Shown in pieces: positions 35,025-44,700 of a DNA stretch of 64,000 nucleotides; position 1 is the first letter of the stretch, and the number at the start of each line of letters is the position of its first letter. The notes under the pieces are model-generated. The model was not told the DNA's origin. It saw only the letters and a program-made list of their open reading frames with translations, and did not search any database. Position numbers and translations under genes: made by a program. Origin of the DNA: Fodinibius sp034521915 (GTDB taxonomy: Bacteria > Bacteroidota > Rhodothermia > Balneolales > Balneolaceae); NCBI RefSeq assembly GCF_034521915.1, contig NZ_JAXHLU010000014.1:124001-188000 (forward strand), written 5' to 3'.

Positions 35025-36272
35025 ATGCAAAATGCATTCTTTAGAGCAACCTTGATTGTAGCATTAGTTGTCTTTGGAATCACTGCATGTGATAAACCAA
35101 CCACTAATGTCGATCAGGAAGATCAACAAGAAGAACTGAAATCAGAAACCACACAGCCTATCGAGGGTCAATATATTGTGGTCTTCAAGGATGAAGATAC
35201 ACAAGGTAAAGCCATCGGTGATGATCTCTCTAAGTTGAAAGAGGTCCGAAATAAGATGTATACGAATTACAATATCGAAGAGAATTCGGTATTGAGCGAG
35301 TATAACGTCGCGTTAAAAGGATTTGCTGCAAATCTGACTGACGGACAATTGGCTGATCTTAAAAATGATGAACGGATTGATTATATCGAAGAGGATCAGA
35401 TGTTTACCTTGGCACCTCCGGGGGCATGTTCTCCATGGCCGGGTTGTCGAGATGATGATGAAGAAGATGATGATGGCGGTGATGATGGAAGTAATCAAGT
35501 AACTCCATGGGGTATCGACCGTGTTGGTGGAGCAACAGCCAGTAGTGGCACCGCTTGGGTGATCGATACCGGTATTGATTTGGATCATCCTGATTTGAAT
35601 GTGGATACTCAAAATAGTGCCGTTTTTGTATCAAGAGGTCCAGGATCAGGTACTGCCGATGATGGTAATGGTCACGGAACGCACGTAGCCGGCACTATAG
35701 GTGCAATTGATAATGATCGTGATGTCGTCGGTGTAGCAGCAGGGGCTAATCTCGTTGCTGTTAAGGTGCTTGATGATCGCGGTAGCGGTTCCTACTCTAA
35801 TGTCATTGACGGTATCGACTACGTTGCTCAAAATGCATCTGCCGGTGATGTTGCTAATTTGAGTCTCGGTGGCGGTACTTCTGATGCTGTGGATGATGCG
35901 GTACGTAATGCGGCTGACCAGGGGATTTATTTTGCGATTGCTGCTGGCAATGATAGCGATGATGCCAATAATTATTCGCCTGCTCGCGTAGAATACAATA
36001 ACGTGTGGACGGTATCTGCGACTGATGACACTGATACCTTTGCCTCATTTTCTAACTGGTCAGGACCAACCGATCCGCCTGTAGAGTTTGCGGGTCCTGG
36101 TGTTGATATTTTATCGACTTGGCTTGACGGTGGTACAAATACCATTAGTGGAACCTCTATGGCAAGTCCTCATGTTGCGGGAGTGTTATTGGTAACAGGT
36201 GGCAGTCCAACAAGTAACGGATCTGCATCAAACGATCCTGATGGAGATCCTGATCCCATCGTATCGCAATAA
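35025..36272 (+). CDS. Subtilisin-like S8 peptidase, lipoprotein
   Basis: A 415-residue secreted protease. The lipobox ITAC near residue 22 predicts a lipid-anchored export form. Residues ~45-125 are an I9 inhibitor propeptide (PIEGQYIVVFKDEDT, FAANLTDGQLADLKNDERIDYIEEDQ). The S8 triad is complete: VIDTGIDLDHPDL (Asp), GNGHGTHVAGTIG (His) and SGTSMASPHVAG (Ser). Between propeptide and catalytic domain lies an unusual linker with two cysteines (GACSPWPGC) and a run of 12 nearly consecutive Asp/Glu with Gly, which looks Ca2+- or salt-binding. Acid richness fits a halophile. It is monocistronic, with a terminator at 36296. Confidence 0.93.
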   Translation: MQNAFFRATLIVALVVFGITACDKPTTNVDQEDQQEELKSETTQPIEGQYIVVFKDEDTQGKAIGDDLSKLKEVRNKMYTNYNIEENSVLSEYNVALKGFAANLTDGQLADLKNDERIDYIEEDQMFTLAPPGACSPWPGCRDDDEEDDDGGDDGSNQVTPWGIDRVGGATASSGTAWVIDTGIDLDHPDLNVDTQNSAVFVSRGPGSGTADDGNGHGTHVAGTIGAIDNDRDVVGVAAGANLVAVKVLDDRGSGSYSNVIDGIDYVAQNASAGDVANLSLGGGTSDAVDDAVRNAADQGIYFAIAAGNDSDDANNYSPARVEYNNVWTVSATDDTDTFASFSNWSGPTDPPVEFAGPGVDILSTWLDGGTNTISGTSMASPHVAGVLLVTGGSPTSNGSASNDPDGDPDPIVSQ

Positions 36273-36295
36273 GATTTATTTAGCATTCATTTCTG

Positions 36296-36327
36296 GGCAT
36301 CTGTCTAAAAAGGCAGGTGCCTTTTTT
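36296..36327 (+). terminator. Intrinsic terminator after subtilase
   Basis: GGCATCTGTC (36296-36305) pairs with GGCAGGTGCC (36312-36321) with two G-U pairs, followed by TTTTTT. Confidence 0.85.
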
Positions 36328-36421
36328 ATTTGCAGATGAACTTTATTAGCCTCCGCAGAGTTCGTATTTTTTGCACAATATTTGATAGGTATAATTTTAG
36401 TTTGAATAATCAGAATCTTTT

Positions 36422-37426
36422 ATGAAAAAGAAGTATAACGTTTACGGTATTGGCAATGCGCTCGTGGATATGGAATTCGAAATTGATGAAGAGTTTCTTC
36501 AAAAGCACGATGTCAAAAAGGGAGTCATGACATTAGTGGATGAAGAAACTCAGTCCCAGCTCATTAGTGATATCAATCGCGAAGAGACTGCAGAAAAGCC
36601 GGGTGGATCGGCAGCTAATACCGTTTTTGCAGTAAGCCAATTCGGTGGCAAGGCATTTTATTCCTGTAAGGTGGCTAATGATCCATTTGGGGATTTGTAC
36701 TTGGAGGATATGAAAGAGGCTGGCATAGACACTAACTTCGATCGTCAGGAACGAGAAGATGGTATTACCGGTAAATGTCTGGTGATGGTTACCGACGATG
36801 CTGAGCGAACGATGAATACTTACTTGGGAATCACGCAAAACCTCTCTACGAATGAAGTTGATGAATTAGCGATTCGCGATTCGCAATACGTATATATCGA
36901 AGGGTATCTGGTAACTTCAGATAATAGTTTTGAAGCAATGAAAGAGACGAAGCGAATTGCCCAGCAAAATAATGTCAAAACGGCACTCACTCTTTCTGAT
37001 CCTGCAATAGTTGAGGGATTTAAGAATAGATTTGAAGATATTATTGGTGCCTCGGTTGATCTGTTATTCTGTAACGAAGAAGAAGCTAAAATATATACTG
37101 GAAAAAATAATCTTAAAAAAGCACGTGAAGAGCTTAAAAAGGAAGCTAAGCGCTTTGTAATTACACAGGGAGCAAATGGGGCTATGATTTACGACGGTGA
37201 TACCTTTATCGATATTGAGCCCTATAATGTAAAAGCCGTGGATACCAATGGCGCGGGAGATATGTATGCCGGGGCCTTTTTGTATGGCATCACAAATGGA
37301 ATGGGTTTCGCCGGGGCCGGAAAGCTGGCCAGTCTTGCTGGATCAAAAGTCGTATCCCAGTTTGGTCCGAGATTAAAATGGCACCAAATGCAGGAAATAT
37401 TGAATGAGGCAAAAGGCGCTGAATAA
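36422..37426 (+). CDS. PfkB family carbohydrate/nucleoside kinase (adenosine kinase-like)
   Basis: A 334-residue ribokinase-fold kinase. N-terminal YGIGNALVDMEFEIDEEFL and KPGGSAANTVFAVSQFGGKAFYSCKVANDPFG form the substrate-binding half. TGKCLVMVTDDAERTMNTYLG is the lid. The C-terminal AVDTNGAGDMYAGAFLYGI is PfkB signature 2 with the catalytic Asp. The pattern matches the adenosine/sugar kinase group common in FCB bacteria. Phosphorylation of adenosine is the favoured activity but a sugar is possible. The next gene, rdgB, begins at or shortly after its stop, so the two form a purine-related pair. Confidence 0.87.
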   Translation: MKKKYNVYGIGNALVDMEFEIDEEFLQKHDVKKGVMTLVDEETQSQLISDINREETAEKPGGSAANTVFAVSQFGGKAFYSCKVANDPFGDLYLEDMKEAGIDTNFDRQEREDGITGKCLVMVTDDAERTMNTYLGITQNLSTNEVDELAIRDSQYVYIEGYLVTSDNSFEAMKETKRIAQQNNVKTALTLSDPAIVEGFKNRFEDIIGASVDLLFCNEEEAKIYTGKNNLKKAREELKKEAKRFVITQGANGAMIYDGDTFIDIEPYNVKAVDTNGAGDMYAGAFLYGITNGMGFAGAGKLASLAGSKVVSQFGPRLKWHQMQEILNEAKGAE

Positions 37427-38041
37427 ATGAAGGAGATAGTCAAGGAAATGGATACGATTGTTTTAGCTTCGCGCAATAAACATAAGATCAAAGAGCTTCG
37501 CGAAACGTTGTCACCTTTGGGTATTGAACTGAAATCAACCTATGACTTTCCCGATTTAGAAGAAGTTATTGAGGATGCCGATACGCTGGAGGGGAATGCC
37601 CTGAAAAAAGCCCGATATGTTTATAATCAAACGGGTCTGCCTGCATTATCTGATGATACAGGACTTGAAGTGGATGCTTTGAATGGTCGACCGGGGGTAT
37701 TCTCGGCGCGCTATGCCGGAGAAAATGCCACCGATCAGGATAATGTAGATAAGCTGTTAGAAGAACTGTCGGGGATACCTATGGAGCGGCGGGGAGCCCA
37801 GTTTCGAACGGTCGCTGCCTTTGTAACTGATGATGACAGTTATACTTTTGAGGGGATTTGTCGCGGGATGATCATTTCTGAAGAACGTGGTTCAGGTGGA
37901 TTTGGATATGACCCGGTATTTCTTCCCGTCGCTTATAAAAAAACATTTGCTGAGTTGGATCCAGGGATAAAAAATAAAATCAGCCATCGTGGAAAAGCGA
38001 TACAGAAATTTTATGAATGGCTTGAAAATGAAAAGCAGTAA
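37427..38041 (+). CDS. rdgB: RdgB/HAM1 non-canonical purine NTP pyrophosphatase
   Basis: A 204-residue protein from ATG 37427. A second ATG at 37448 gives 197 residues, starts exactly at the conserved IVLASRNKHKIKELRE, and has AAGGAG upstream, so it may be the true start. Motifs are TLEGNALKKARYV, ALSDDTGLEVDALNGRPGVFSARYAG, GFGYDPVFLP and the C-terminal ISHRGKAIQKF. The enzyme hydrolyses dITP, ITP and XTP to monophosphates and keeps deaminated purines out of DNA. The coding frame follows the kinase stop without a gap. Confidence 0.94.
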   Translation: MKEIVKEMDTIVLASRNKHKIKELRETLSPLGIELKSTYDFPDLEEVIEDADTLEGNALKKARYVYNQTGLPALSDDTGLEVDALNGRPGVFSARYAGENATDQDNVDKLLEELSGIPMERRGAQFRTVAAFVTDDDSYTFEGICRGMIISEERGSGGFGYDPVFLPVAYKKTFAELDPGIKNKISHRGKAIQKFYEWLENEKQ

Positions 38042-38047
38042 TAGCAG

Positions 38048-39241
38048 CTAATCCGGGAATGAGATCTTACCAAAATTAACTTTCTCATTACTGTCAGTAT
38101 TCATCAAAAACCCTTCTCCGGCAAGCATTTCGTTAGCTAATATTGCAAAAATGACTGCCTCCTTGGCATCGGGATTAAAACCGATTTTTGCGAAAGAGCT
38201 AACAGCAAAGTCAGGTAATAAATCTCGAAGCCATTGCATAAGCACGGGATTATGAAATCCACCCCCGCTTACATAAAGTGAGGTATTTATAACATCATCT
38301 GAAATATTTTTGATTGTTTTAGCAATGGTTTCTGCGGTTAGCCGGGTTAGCGTAGCAACTAAATCATTTGAAGAGAGATTTTGGATGCCCGATTCAGATA
38401 GTCGAATGTCAACCAAATCGAGATTAAACTTTTCAGGTCCGGTGGTTTTGGGGAGGGGTTTTTGGAAATAGGGATCCAATTTTAGTGCCTCAAGAGCGGC
38501 CGCATGGACGGAACCCCGCTTGGCGATACGACCGTCTTTATCGAAATCCTGATCAAAATATTTTTTTGCAGCCTTATCAATGAGGGTATTGCCGGGCCCG
38601 GTATCTGTGGTAATTGCTTTTTTATCTGATGTACGAGGTGGCAGATAGGTAATGTTGGCAATACCTCCGATATTCAAGAGAATACGCTCTTTATGGTCAT
38701 GGGTAAAAAGCATTTGATCAACAAAACCAGCCATGGGAGCTCCTTCGCCTCCGGCAGCCGTGTGTTTTTGACGAAAGTCACTGACGGTGATAATACCTGT
38801 CTTATGAGAAATATGGTCCGCATCCCCAATCTGAAATGTAGCATTGGGCATGTTGGGCTGATGGTGCTGCCTTTTTGGAGCATGATAAATTGTTTGACCG
38901 TGACTGGCAATACAGTCAATTTCGGAATGATCGACTCCCCATTTGTCCAACGCCTTGAGTATTAGTTCTCCGTGATAATTGCCCAGAAAAGAGTGTAGAA
39001 CAGTAATTTCTTGAAGTGAAGCCCTGGGAACGGAGGTGATTGTCTTAAGACGATTTTTAAAGTTGTGATCATAAGAAATAGTCTCGAAGTTTTCTAGCTC
39101 AATCTCTGTTGTTTTGCCACTTCCCTTAATTTGACATAATGCAATATCAAGTCCGTCCAGTGAAGTTCCCGACATTAAACCGATGAGGGTTCTGCTTGGT
39201 TTTTGGGCAATCTTATAAAGTGTTTTTATAGCTGAATTCAT
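38048..39241 (-). CDS. anmK: Anhydro-N-acetylmuramic acid kinase AnmK
   Basis: A 397-residue kinase. It opens 1,6-anhydro-MurNAc and phosphorylates it to MurNAc-6-phosphate in peptidoglycan recycling. The N-terminal IGLMSGTSLDGLDIALC is the ATP/substrate signature. Further motifs are ASHGQTIYHAP, QIGDADHISHKTGI, VSDFRQKHTAAGGEGAPMAGFVD, NIGGIANITYLP, DTGPGNTLIDKAAK and LYVSGGGFHNPVL. It converges on rdgB (6 bases apart) and is divergent from an SSS transporter. That pairing hints that the transporter brings in a cell-wall sugar (inference). Confidence 0.95.
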   Translation of the reverse strand: MNSAIKTLYKIAQKPSRTLIGLMSGTSLDGLDIALCQIKGSGKTTEIELENFETISYDHNFKNRLKTITSVPRASLQEITVLHSFLGNYHGELILKALDKWGVDHSEIDCIASHGQTIYHAPKRQHHQPNMPNATFQIGDADHISHKTGIITVSDFRQKHTAAGGEGAPMAGFVDQMLFTHDHKERILLNIGGIANITYLPPRTSDKKAITTDTGPGNTLIDKAAKKYFDQDFDKDGRIAKRGSVHAAALEALKLDPYFQKPLPKTTGPEKFNLDLVDIRLSESGIQNLSSNDLVATLTRLTAETIAKTIKNISDDVINTSLYVSGGGFHNPVLMQWLRDLLPDFAVSSFAKIGFNPDAKEAVIFAILANEMLAGEGFLMNTDSNEKVNFGKISFPD

Positions 39242-39429
39242 GGATTATAGATATAAATTTTTGATGACTGGCGAACTTTTTAATCAAAGATATCTGATGA
39301 TATATAGCAATCAATAGGCAAAATAAAGACTTGGAACTATAGAAAAGCACTTCTGTAATCCTAAAAATAAATCACTATAATGTCGACTTTAAAATGAAAC
39401 CGGTTAATACTTAATAAGAGAACGCCAAG

Positions 39430-40974
39430 GTGGAATTTTCCGTAATAGATTATATTGTTATTGCAGTATACCTCGTTGGGGTAGCTGGATTAGGGATCTA
39501 CGCTGCGGGTCGTCAGTCGTCTACGTCCGATTATTTTATGGGAGGAGAGGGGCTTCCTTGGTGGGCGGTTATGTTTTCCGTAGTGGCAACCGAGACGAGC
39601 ACGCTTACTTTTATTAGTATTCCCGCAGTAGCCTACGGAGGAAATCTTACATTTCTTCAAATAACGCTCGGTTATATAGTGGGACGCATTTTGGTTAGTA
39701 AACTTTTACTACCTGCCTATTTTAAGGGTAAGCAGACTACGGCTTACCAGTTTTTGGAGCAGCGGTTCGGCCCCTCCATGCGCAATGCAACCAGCACTAC
39801 CTTTATGATTACCCGTCTGCTGGCCGATGGCGTACGCCTTTTTGCTACAGCTATTCCCCTTGCGATTATTCTTCGGCTTGGGGGTGCTTTTACCGGATGG
39901 ACTGATTTTGAAGTGTATCTGTTAGCTATTGCGGCAATATCCATCATTACACTTATTTATACGCTTATTGGGGGAATCAAGGCCGTTGTTTGGATGGATG
40001 TAATGCAGATGGGCGTGTATATAGGTGGTGCGGTTCTGGCTATAGGAATTATCATTGTTGATTTGCCGAATGGTCTGAGCGGTGCAATGTCGATTGCTGC
40101 TGATGCGGGGAAGTTGCAAATTCTTGATTTTGGATTCGGACAGCCGTTCTCGGATTTTATTGCCCAGCCCTATACCTTTTTCACAGCGTTGATTGGCGGC
40201 GCGATATTTTCAATAGCTTCTCACGGAACTGATCAGCTTATTGTTCAACGACTTCTTACCACACGAAACGTGGATAACAGTCAGCGCGCATTGGTTTGGA
40301 GTGGGGTGGTAGTAGCTCTGCAGTTCGGATTGTTTTTATTCATTGGCCTGTTGCTTTATGCTTTTTATGATGCACAGTCTGCCCAGCAATTAGGATTGGC
40401 AACCACCGATGAAATTTTTGCGAAATTTATTGTTGAGCAACTACCGGTTGGCCTGTCCGGATTAATTATTGCTTCTCTGTTTGCAGCAGCAATGAGTAGT
40501 CTTAGTTCGTCGCTAAACTCGTTAGCTTCCTCAACAACGCTGGATTTGTATAAACCCTATTTTGGAAAGAACAATACCCAAGCTGAAGATCTAAAAATGT
40601 CGCGTGTCATCACAGTGATATGGGCCGTTATCTTAACAGGTTCTGCTTTCTTCTTTGCCTTTTTACAGCTGCAGGGAGGAGAGCGTCCTGCAGTGGTAGA
40701 GCTTGGACTCGGAATTGCATCGTACACCTATGGAGGATTGCTCGGAGCATTTTTACTCGGACGATTTTTTACAGCGCCCGACAGAACAGATGCGATGATT
40801 GGCTTTTTTGTGGGGCTTATTTCACTGTTGTTTATGGTTGAAGGCCCTATTCACAATATGCTCCCCGGCGAACCGCTCTCGATAGCTTGGCCGCTTTATA
40901 CGGTAGTGGGCAGTGCTATTGTGATACTGGTTGGTAATATCTCGAATTGGGTGCGGAATAAATTTGATGATTAA
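39430..40974 (+). CDS. Sodium:solute symporter, possibly for a cell-wall sugar
   Basis: A 514-residue SSS transporter starting at GTG 39430 with AAGG just upstream. It has about 13 membrane helices. Signatures include YFMGGEGLPWWAVMFSVVATETSTLTFISIPA, the Na+-site region of helices 1-2, LIYTLIGGIKAVVWMDVMQMGVYIGGA, and ASLFAAAMSSLSSSLNSLASSTTLD with the Ser/Thr Na+ ligands. The ETSTLTF pattern with SHGTDQLIVQRLL is typical of the sugar/sialic-acid SSS branch. It is divergent from anmK, which suggests muropeptide sugar uptake; no direct proof. Confidence 0.9.
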   Translation: MEFSVIDYIVIAVYLVGVAGLGIYAAGRQSSTSDYFMGGEGLPWWAVMFSVVATETSTLTFISIPAVAYGGNLTFLQITLGYIVGRILVSKLLLPAYFKGKQTTAYQFLEQRFGPSMRNATSTTFMITRLLADGVRLFATAIPLAIILRLGGAFTGWTDFEVYLLAIAAISIITLIYTLIGGIKAVVWMDVMQMGVYIGGAVLAIGIIIVDLPNGLSGAMSIAADAGKLQILDFGFGQPFSDFIAQPYTFFTALIGGAIFSIASHGTDQLIVQRLLTTRNVDNSQRALVWSGVVVALQFGLFLFIGLLLYAFYDAQSAQQLGLATTDEIFAKFIVEQLPVGLSGLIIASLFAAAMSSLSSSLNSLASSTTLDLYKPYFGKNNTQAEDLKMSRVITVIWAVILTGSAFFFAFLQLQGGERPAVVELGLGIASYTYGGLLGAFLLGRFFTAPDRTDAMIGFFVGLISLLFMVEGPIHNMLPGEPLSIAWPLYTVVGSAIVILVGNISNWVRNKFDD

Positions 40975-40986
40975 TTAATTCGAGGA

Positions 40987-41019
40987 AGCCTTACGAAACC
41001 TTGGAAGTTTCGTAAGGCT
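40987..41019. repeat. REP-like hairpin left of RAYT gene
   Basis: A 13-base perfect stem, AGCCTTACGAAAC / GTTTCGTAAGGCT, has loop CTTGGAA. It is the reverse complement of the right-hand hairpin (41698-41730) except for one base in 33. Confidence 0.85.
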
Positions 41020-41037
41020 ATTATAGTCTATCCCACT

Positions 41038-41628
41038 TTACTCGACAAGCAAGTGATTAATCTTATTGTAATTTTTTATTGATTTATGGGCTTTTACAAA
41101 TTTATTTATGCTCCCGAATACCTCTAATACATTTTTACGCTCAACTTTTGTGGAAGCGTTACTTACTATGGAATTATATGAAGAGTAAGTCCAATCCTTA
41201 TAATCATTTGCGAAATTATGATGTATAGGATTGTGATGGATGTAATGTATAAGGGTGAGCAAATAGTTTTGAGAATTTATTTTGACTCTTTTAAAGCTCT
41301 TTTGAAATAAACTCCCCGTTCGATCATAAACTTTATTGAAAGAAAGCGTATAGCTGGAAAGAAGTCTTTTAAATTGGCCTTCAAGAAATTTATTTATTTC
41401 CTGACCATCTTTGAAATGGGTATTATCTTTGACCTTAATTAAGAAATGAAAATGATTAGGCATCAAGCAGTAGGCCCATATTTCAACATAATCTATAACG
41501 TATTTATCCCACTTTCCTAAGAAAAAGTTATAATTTTTATCTTCTTTGAAAAGATTATCTGAGCCAATTGCCCGATTATAAACATGATAGAAACAATTCG
41601 GCTCAAAATAGCAATGGTAGTCTCTCAT
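41038..41628 (-). CDS. REP-associated tyrosine transposase (RAYT, Y1_Tnp/IS200-like)
   Basis: A 196-residue HUH endonuclease of the transposase IS200-like family. The N-terminal FYHVYNRAIGSDNLFK and the metal-binding histidine pair in YCLMPNHFHFLIKV are diagnostic. HYIHHNPIHHNFANDYKDWTYSSY is the C-terminal RAYT signature found in FCB genomes. RAYTs act on palindromic REP sequences, nicking and joining single-stranded DNA through a tyrosine. The ORF appears intact with no internal stop. It is more AT-rich than its neighbours, consistent with transfer. Hairpins matching each other lie 19 bases beyond its stop and 70 bases before its start. Confidence 0.9.
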   Translation of the reverse strand: MRDYHCYFEPNCFYHVYNRAIGSDNLFKEDKNYNFFLGKWDKYVIDYVEIWAYCLMPNHFHFLIKVKDNTHFKDGQEINKFLEGQFKRLLSSYTLSFNKVYDRTGSLFQKSFKRVKINSQNYLLTLIHYIHHNPIHHNFANDYKDWTYSSYNSIVSNASTKVERKNVLEVFGSINKFVKAHKSIKNYNKINHLLVE

Positions 41629-41695
41629 GATGAATAAGATTAGGTTTATAACCTTCTGAAGGTTACTAATCCTGAAATAAAAAGAAAAGTGCTAA

Positions 41696-41732
41696 AAAGC
41701 CTTACGAAACTTCCAAAGTTTCGTAAGGCTTT
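41696..41732 (-). terminator. REP-like hairpin right of RAYT gene, also metH terminator
   Basis: A 17-base perfect stem, AAAGCCTTACGAAACTT / AAGTTTCGTAAGGCTTT, has a CCA loop. On the minus strand it is followed by TTTTTAGC directly after the metH stop, so it has the form of an intrinsic terminator as well as a RAYT-associated palindrome. Confidence 0.8.
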
Positions 41733-41738
41733 AATTTC

Positions 41739-44700
41739 CTACTCCGGGTCGTAATTCAGATTGGGACCCAGCCAGCGCTCAACTTCTTTAACGCTCATAT
41801 CTTTGCGTTCGGCGTAGTCCTCGATCTGATCTTTTTCAAAATCGCCCACGTTGAAGTAATCCGATTCAGGATGAGCAAAATATAATCCGCTGACTGAGGC
41901 CGCCGGATGCATAGCAAAGGATTCTGTTAAGGTGATGCCTGTAGTATCTTCTACATCCAGCAGATCAAATAAAATACGCTTTTCAGTATGATCGGGTTGG
42001 GCCGGATAGCCCGGTGCGGGACGAATGCCATCATATTGCTCGCGGATCAGTGACTCATTACTATAGCTTTCATTCGGCGCATAGCCCCATATTTTTTTAC
42101 GCACTTTTTCGTGCAATAGCTCGGTAAAAGCTTCTGCCAGCCGGTCAGCCAATGCTTTTGTGAGGATAGCATTATAATCATCGTGATTATCTTCGAATTG
42201 TTTGACCAGCTCGGGAGCACCAATGCCGCAGGTTACGGCAAAGCCACCCATGTAATCTTTGATACCTGATGATTTTGGAGCTACAAAATCAGATAGCGCC
42301 TTGTTAGGCTGACCCTTTCTCTTCTTAGCCTGTTGACGCAACATGTGGAATGTGGTAAGTACTTCTTCGCGATTATCATTGGTATACAACTCTACATCAT
42401 CGCCTACCGAGTTAGCCGGATACAATCCCAAAACCGCACGGGCTTTCAACAGTTTTTGGTCGATGATTTTATCGAGGAGCTCATTTGCATCGTCATATAA
42501 CTTTTGAGCTTCTTCACCATATTTTTCATCCTCAAGTATGTCAGGGAATTTACCCTTCATCTGCCAGGCAATAAAAAATGGACCCCAGTCAATGTAATTC
42601 CGGATTTCTTCCAGCGGATAATTATCAAATTCTTGGGTGCCCAGCTGGTTCGGTTTTACGATTTCGGACGATTCCCAATCAATGTCAGTAGCATTTTCTC
42701 GGGCTTCTTCAATCGGCAGATAGGTCTTGCGGCTGGAACGCCCCTCGTGACGTTCACGCAGCTTTACGTAGTCATTTTTTATTTTCTTGACGAATTCATC
42801 ATGCAGCGTTTTGGATACCAGATTACCCGTTACCGAAACGGATCGGGATGCATCCAGCACATGTACGACGGGTTGATCATAATTTGGCTCAATTTTTACG
42901 GCCGTATGCGTGCGGGAGGTCGTGGCGCCTCCAATCATCAATGGCTGCTTAAAATTTTCGCGCTTCAATTCCTTGGCTACATGCACCATTTCATCCAATG
43001 AAGGCGTAATGAGACCGCTCAATCCAATAATATCAACATTGTTTTTACGAGCCTCCTCCAGGATTTTATCCGCCGGAACCATTACGCCAAGGTCGATCAC
43101 ATCAAAGTTGTTACAGCGGAGGACTACCGAAACGATATTTTTGCCGATGTCGTGGACATCGCCTTTTACCGTAGCTAACAAGACCTTTGCCTTAGGTTTG
43201 CTGTTTTGATTTTTCTCTTTTTCTTTCTCGATGTAGGGGATGAGATGGGCCACACCTTTCTTCATCACTCGGGCACTTTTTACCACCTGCGGGAGAAACA
43301 TCTTGCCCGATCCAAAAAGGTCTCCAACCACATCCATGCCGGACATCATCGGACCTTCAATGACTTCTATAGGCTGATCGTATTTTTGTCGGGCTTCCTC
43401 CACATCATCTACAATATGATCAACAATGCCCTTAACAAGTGCGTGTTCAATCCGTTTTTCGACGGATTTGGTACGCCATTCCTGCGTTTTCTCCTTTGTT
43501 TCGGTCTTATCATCCTTAATCTCCTCAGCATAGTCCACCAGTCGTTCGGTAGCATCATCATGGCGATTTAAGATGACATCCTCTACAAGTTCGCGCAGTT
43601 TGTCGGGAATCTCTTCATAGATTTCAAGCTGTCCGGCATTGACGATAGCCATATCAAGTCCCGCCTTGATGGCGTGATACAGAAATACCGAGTGCATGGC
43701 CTCACGGACTTTATTATTGCCGCGGAAAGAGAACGAAATATTGCTGAGTCCGCCACTTACTTTTGCCAGCGGAAGGTTTTCTTTGATCCATTTAGTAGCT
43801 CTGATAAAATCTACGCCGTAATTGTTATGCTCTTCGATGCCGGTAGCTACCGTCAGGATATTGGGGTCCAAAATAATATCCTGCGGAGCAAAACCAACCT
43901 CCTCAGTGAGGATATTATAGGCTCGTTCGGCAATTTCGATGCGCCGCTCATAACTATCGGCCTGCCCTTTTTCATCGAAGCCCATGACTACAACGGCAGC
44001 TCCAAAGTTGAGAATTTCTCGTGCGTGCTCTTTGAACTCTTCTTCCCCTTCTTTAAGTGAAATAGAGTTTACCACACACTTTCCCTGGGCGGCTTTCAGG
44101 CCCGCTTTAAGCACCGACCATTTTGAGGAGTCGATCATGATAGGAACGCGCGAAATATCGGGCTCTGCGGCAATGAGTTGAAGAAAGTCGACCATTACTT
44201 CTTCGGATTCGAGCATGCCCTCATCCATGTTGATGTCGATGATCTGGGCACCATTTTCTACTTGCTGGCGTGCAACTGAAAGGGCTTCTTCGTACTCTTC
44301 ATTTTTGATGAGCCGCTTGAATTTCCGCGATCCCATTACATTGGTGCGTTCGCCGATATTCACAAAGTTAGTCTCAGGACGAACAACCAACGGTTCTAAT
44401 CCACTGAGTCGCAAGTAGGGTTTTTGCTCAGGAATTTGTCGCGGGTTACATTCTTTGGCTGCTTCAGCAATAGCTTCGATATGTTCGGGTGTTGTTCCGC
44501 AGCAACCGCCTACAAGGTTTACAAAATTTGATTCGGCATAATCACGAAGCTGATCGGCCATAAACTCGGGCGTCTCGTTGTAATCACCCATTTCATCGGG
44601 CAGTCCCGCATTGGGATAGAGACTCGTATGACAATCCGCAATATTAGCCAGCTCCTCGATATAGGGACGCATCTGTTTAGACCCCAGCGAACAGTTCAGT

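Larger units (their letters stand above)
40987..41732. mobile_element. RAYT-REP unit
   Basis: A REP-associated tyrosine transposase gene lies between two near-identical 33-base hairpins (40987-41019 and 41698-41730) in inverted orientation. This is the layout expected of a RAYT with its cognate palindromes. No target-site duplication or further terminal repeat is visible. The unit sits between the convergent ends of the symporter gene and metH. Confidence 0.7.

Noticed and set aside
42504..43571. Long plus-strand frames (up to 165 residues) inside metH
   Set aside because: All lie antisense to conserved metH domains and show no protein-like motifs.
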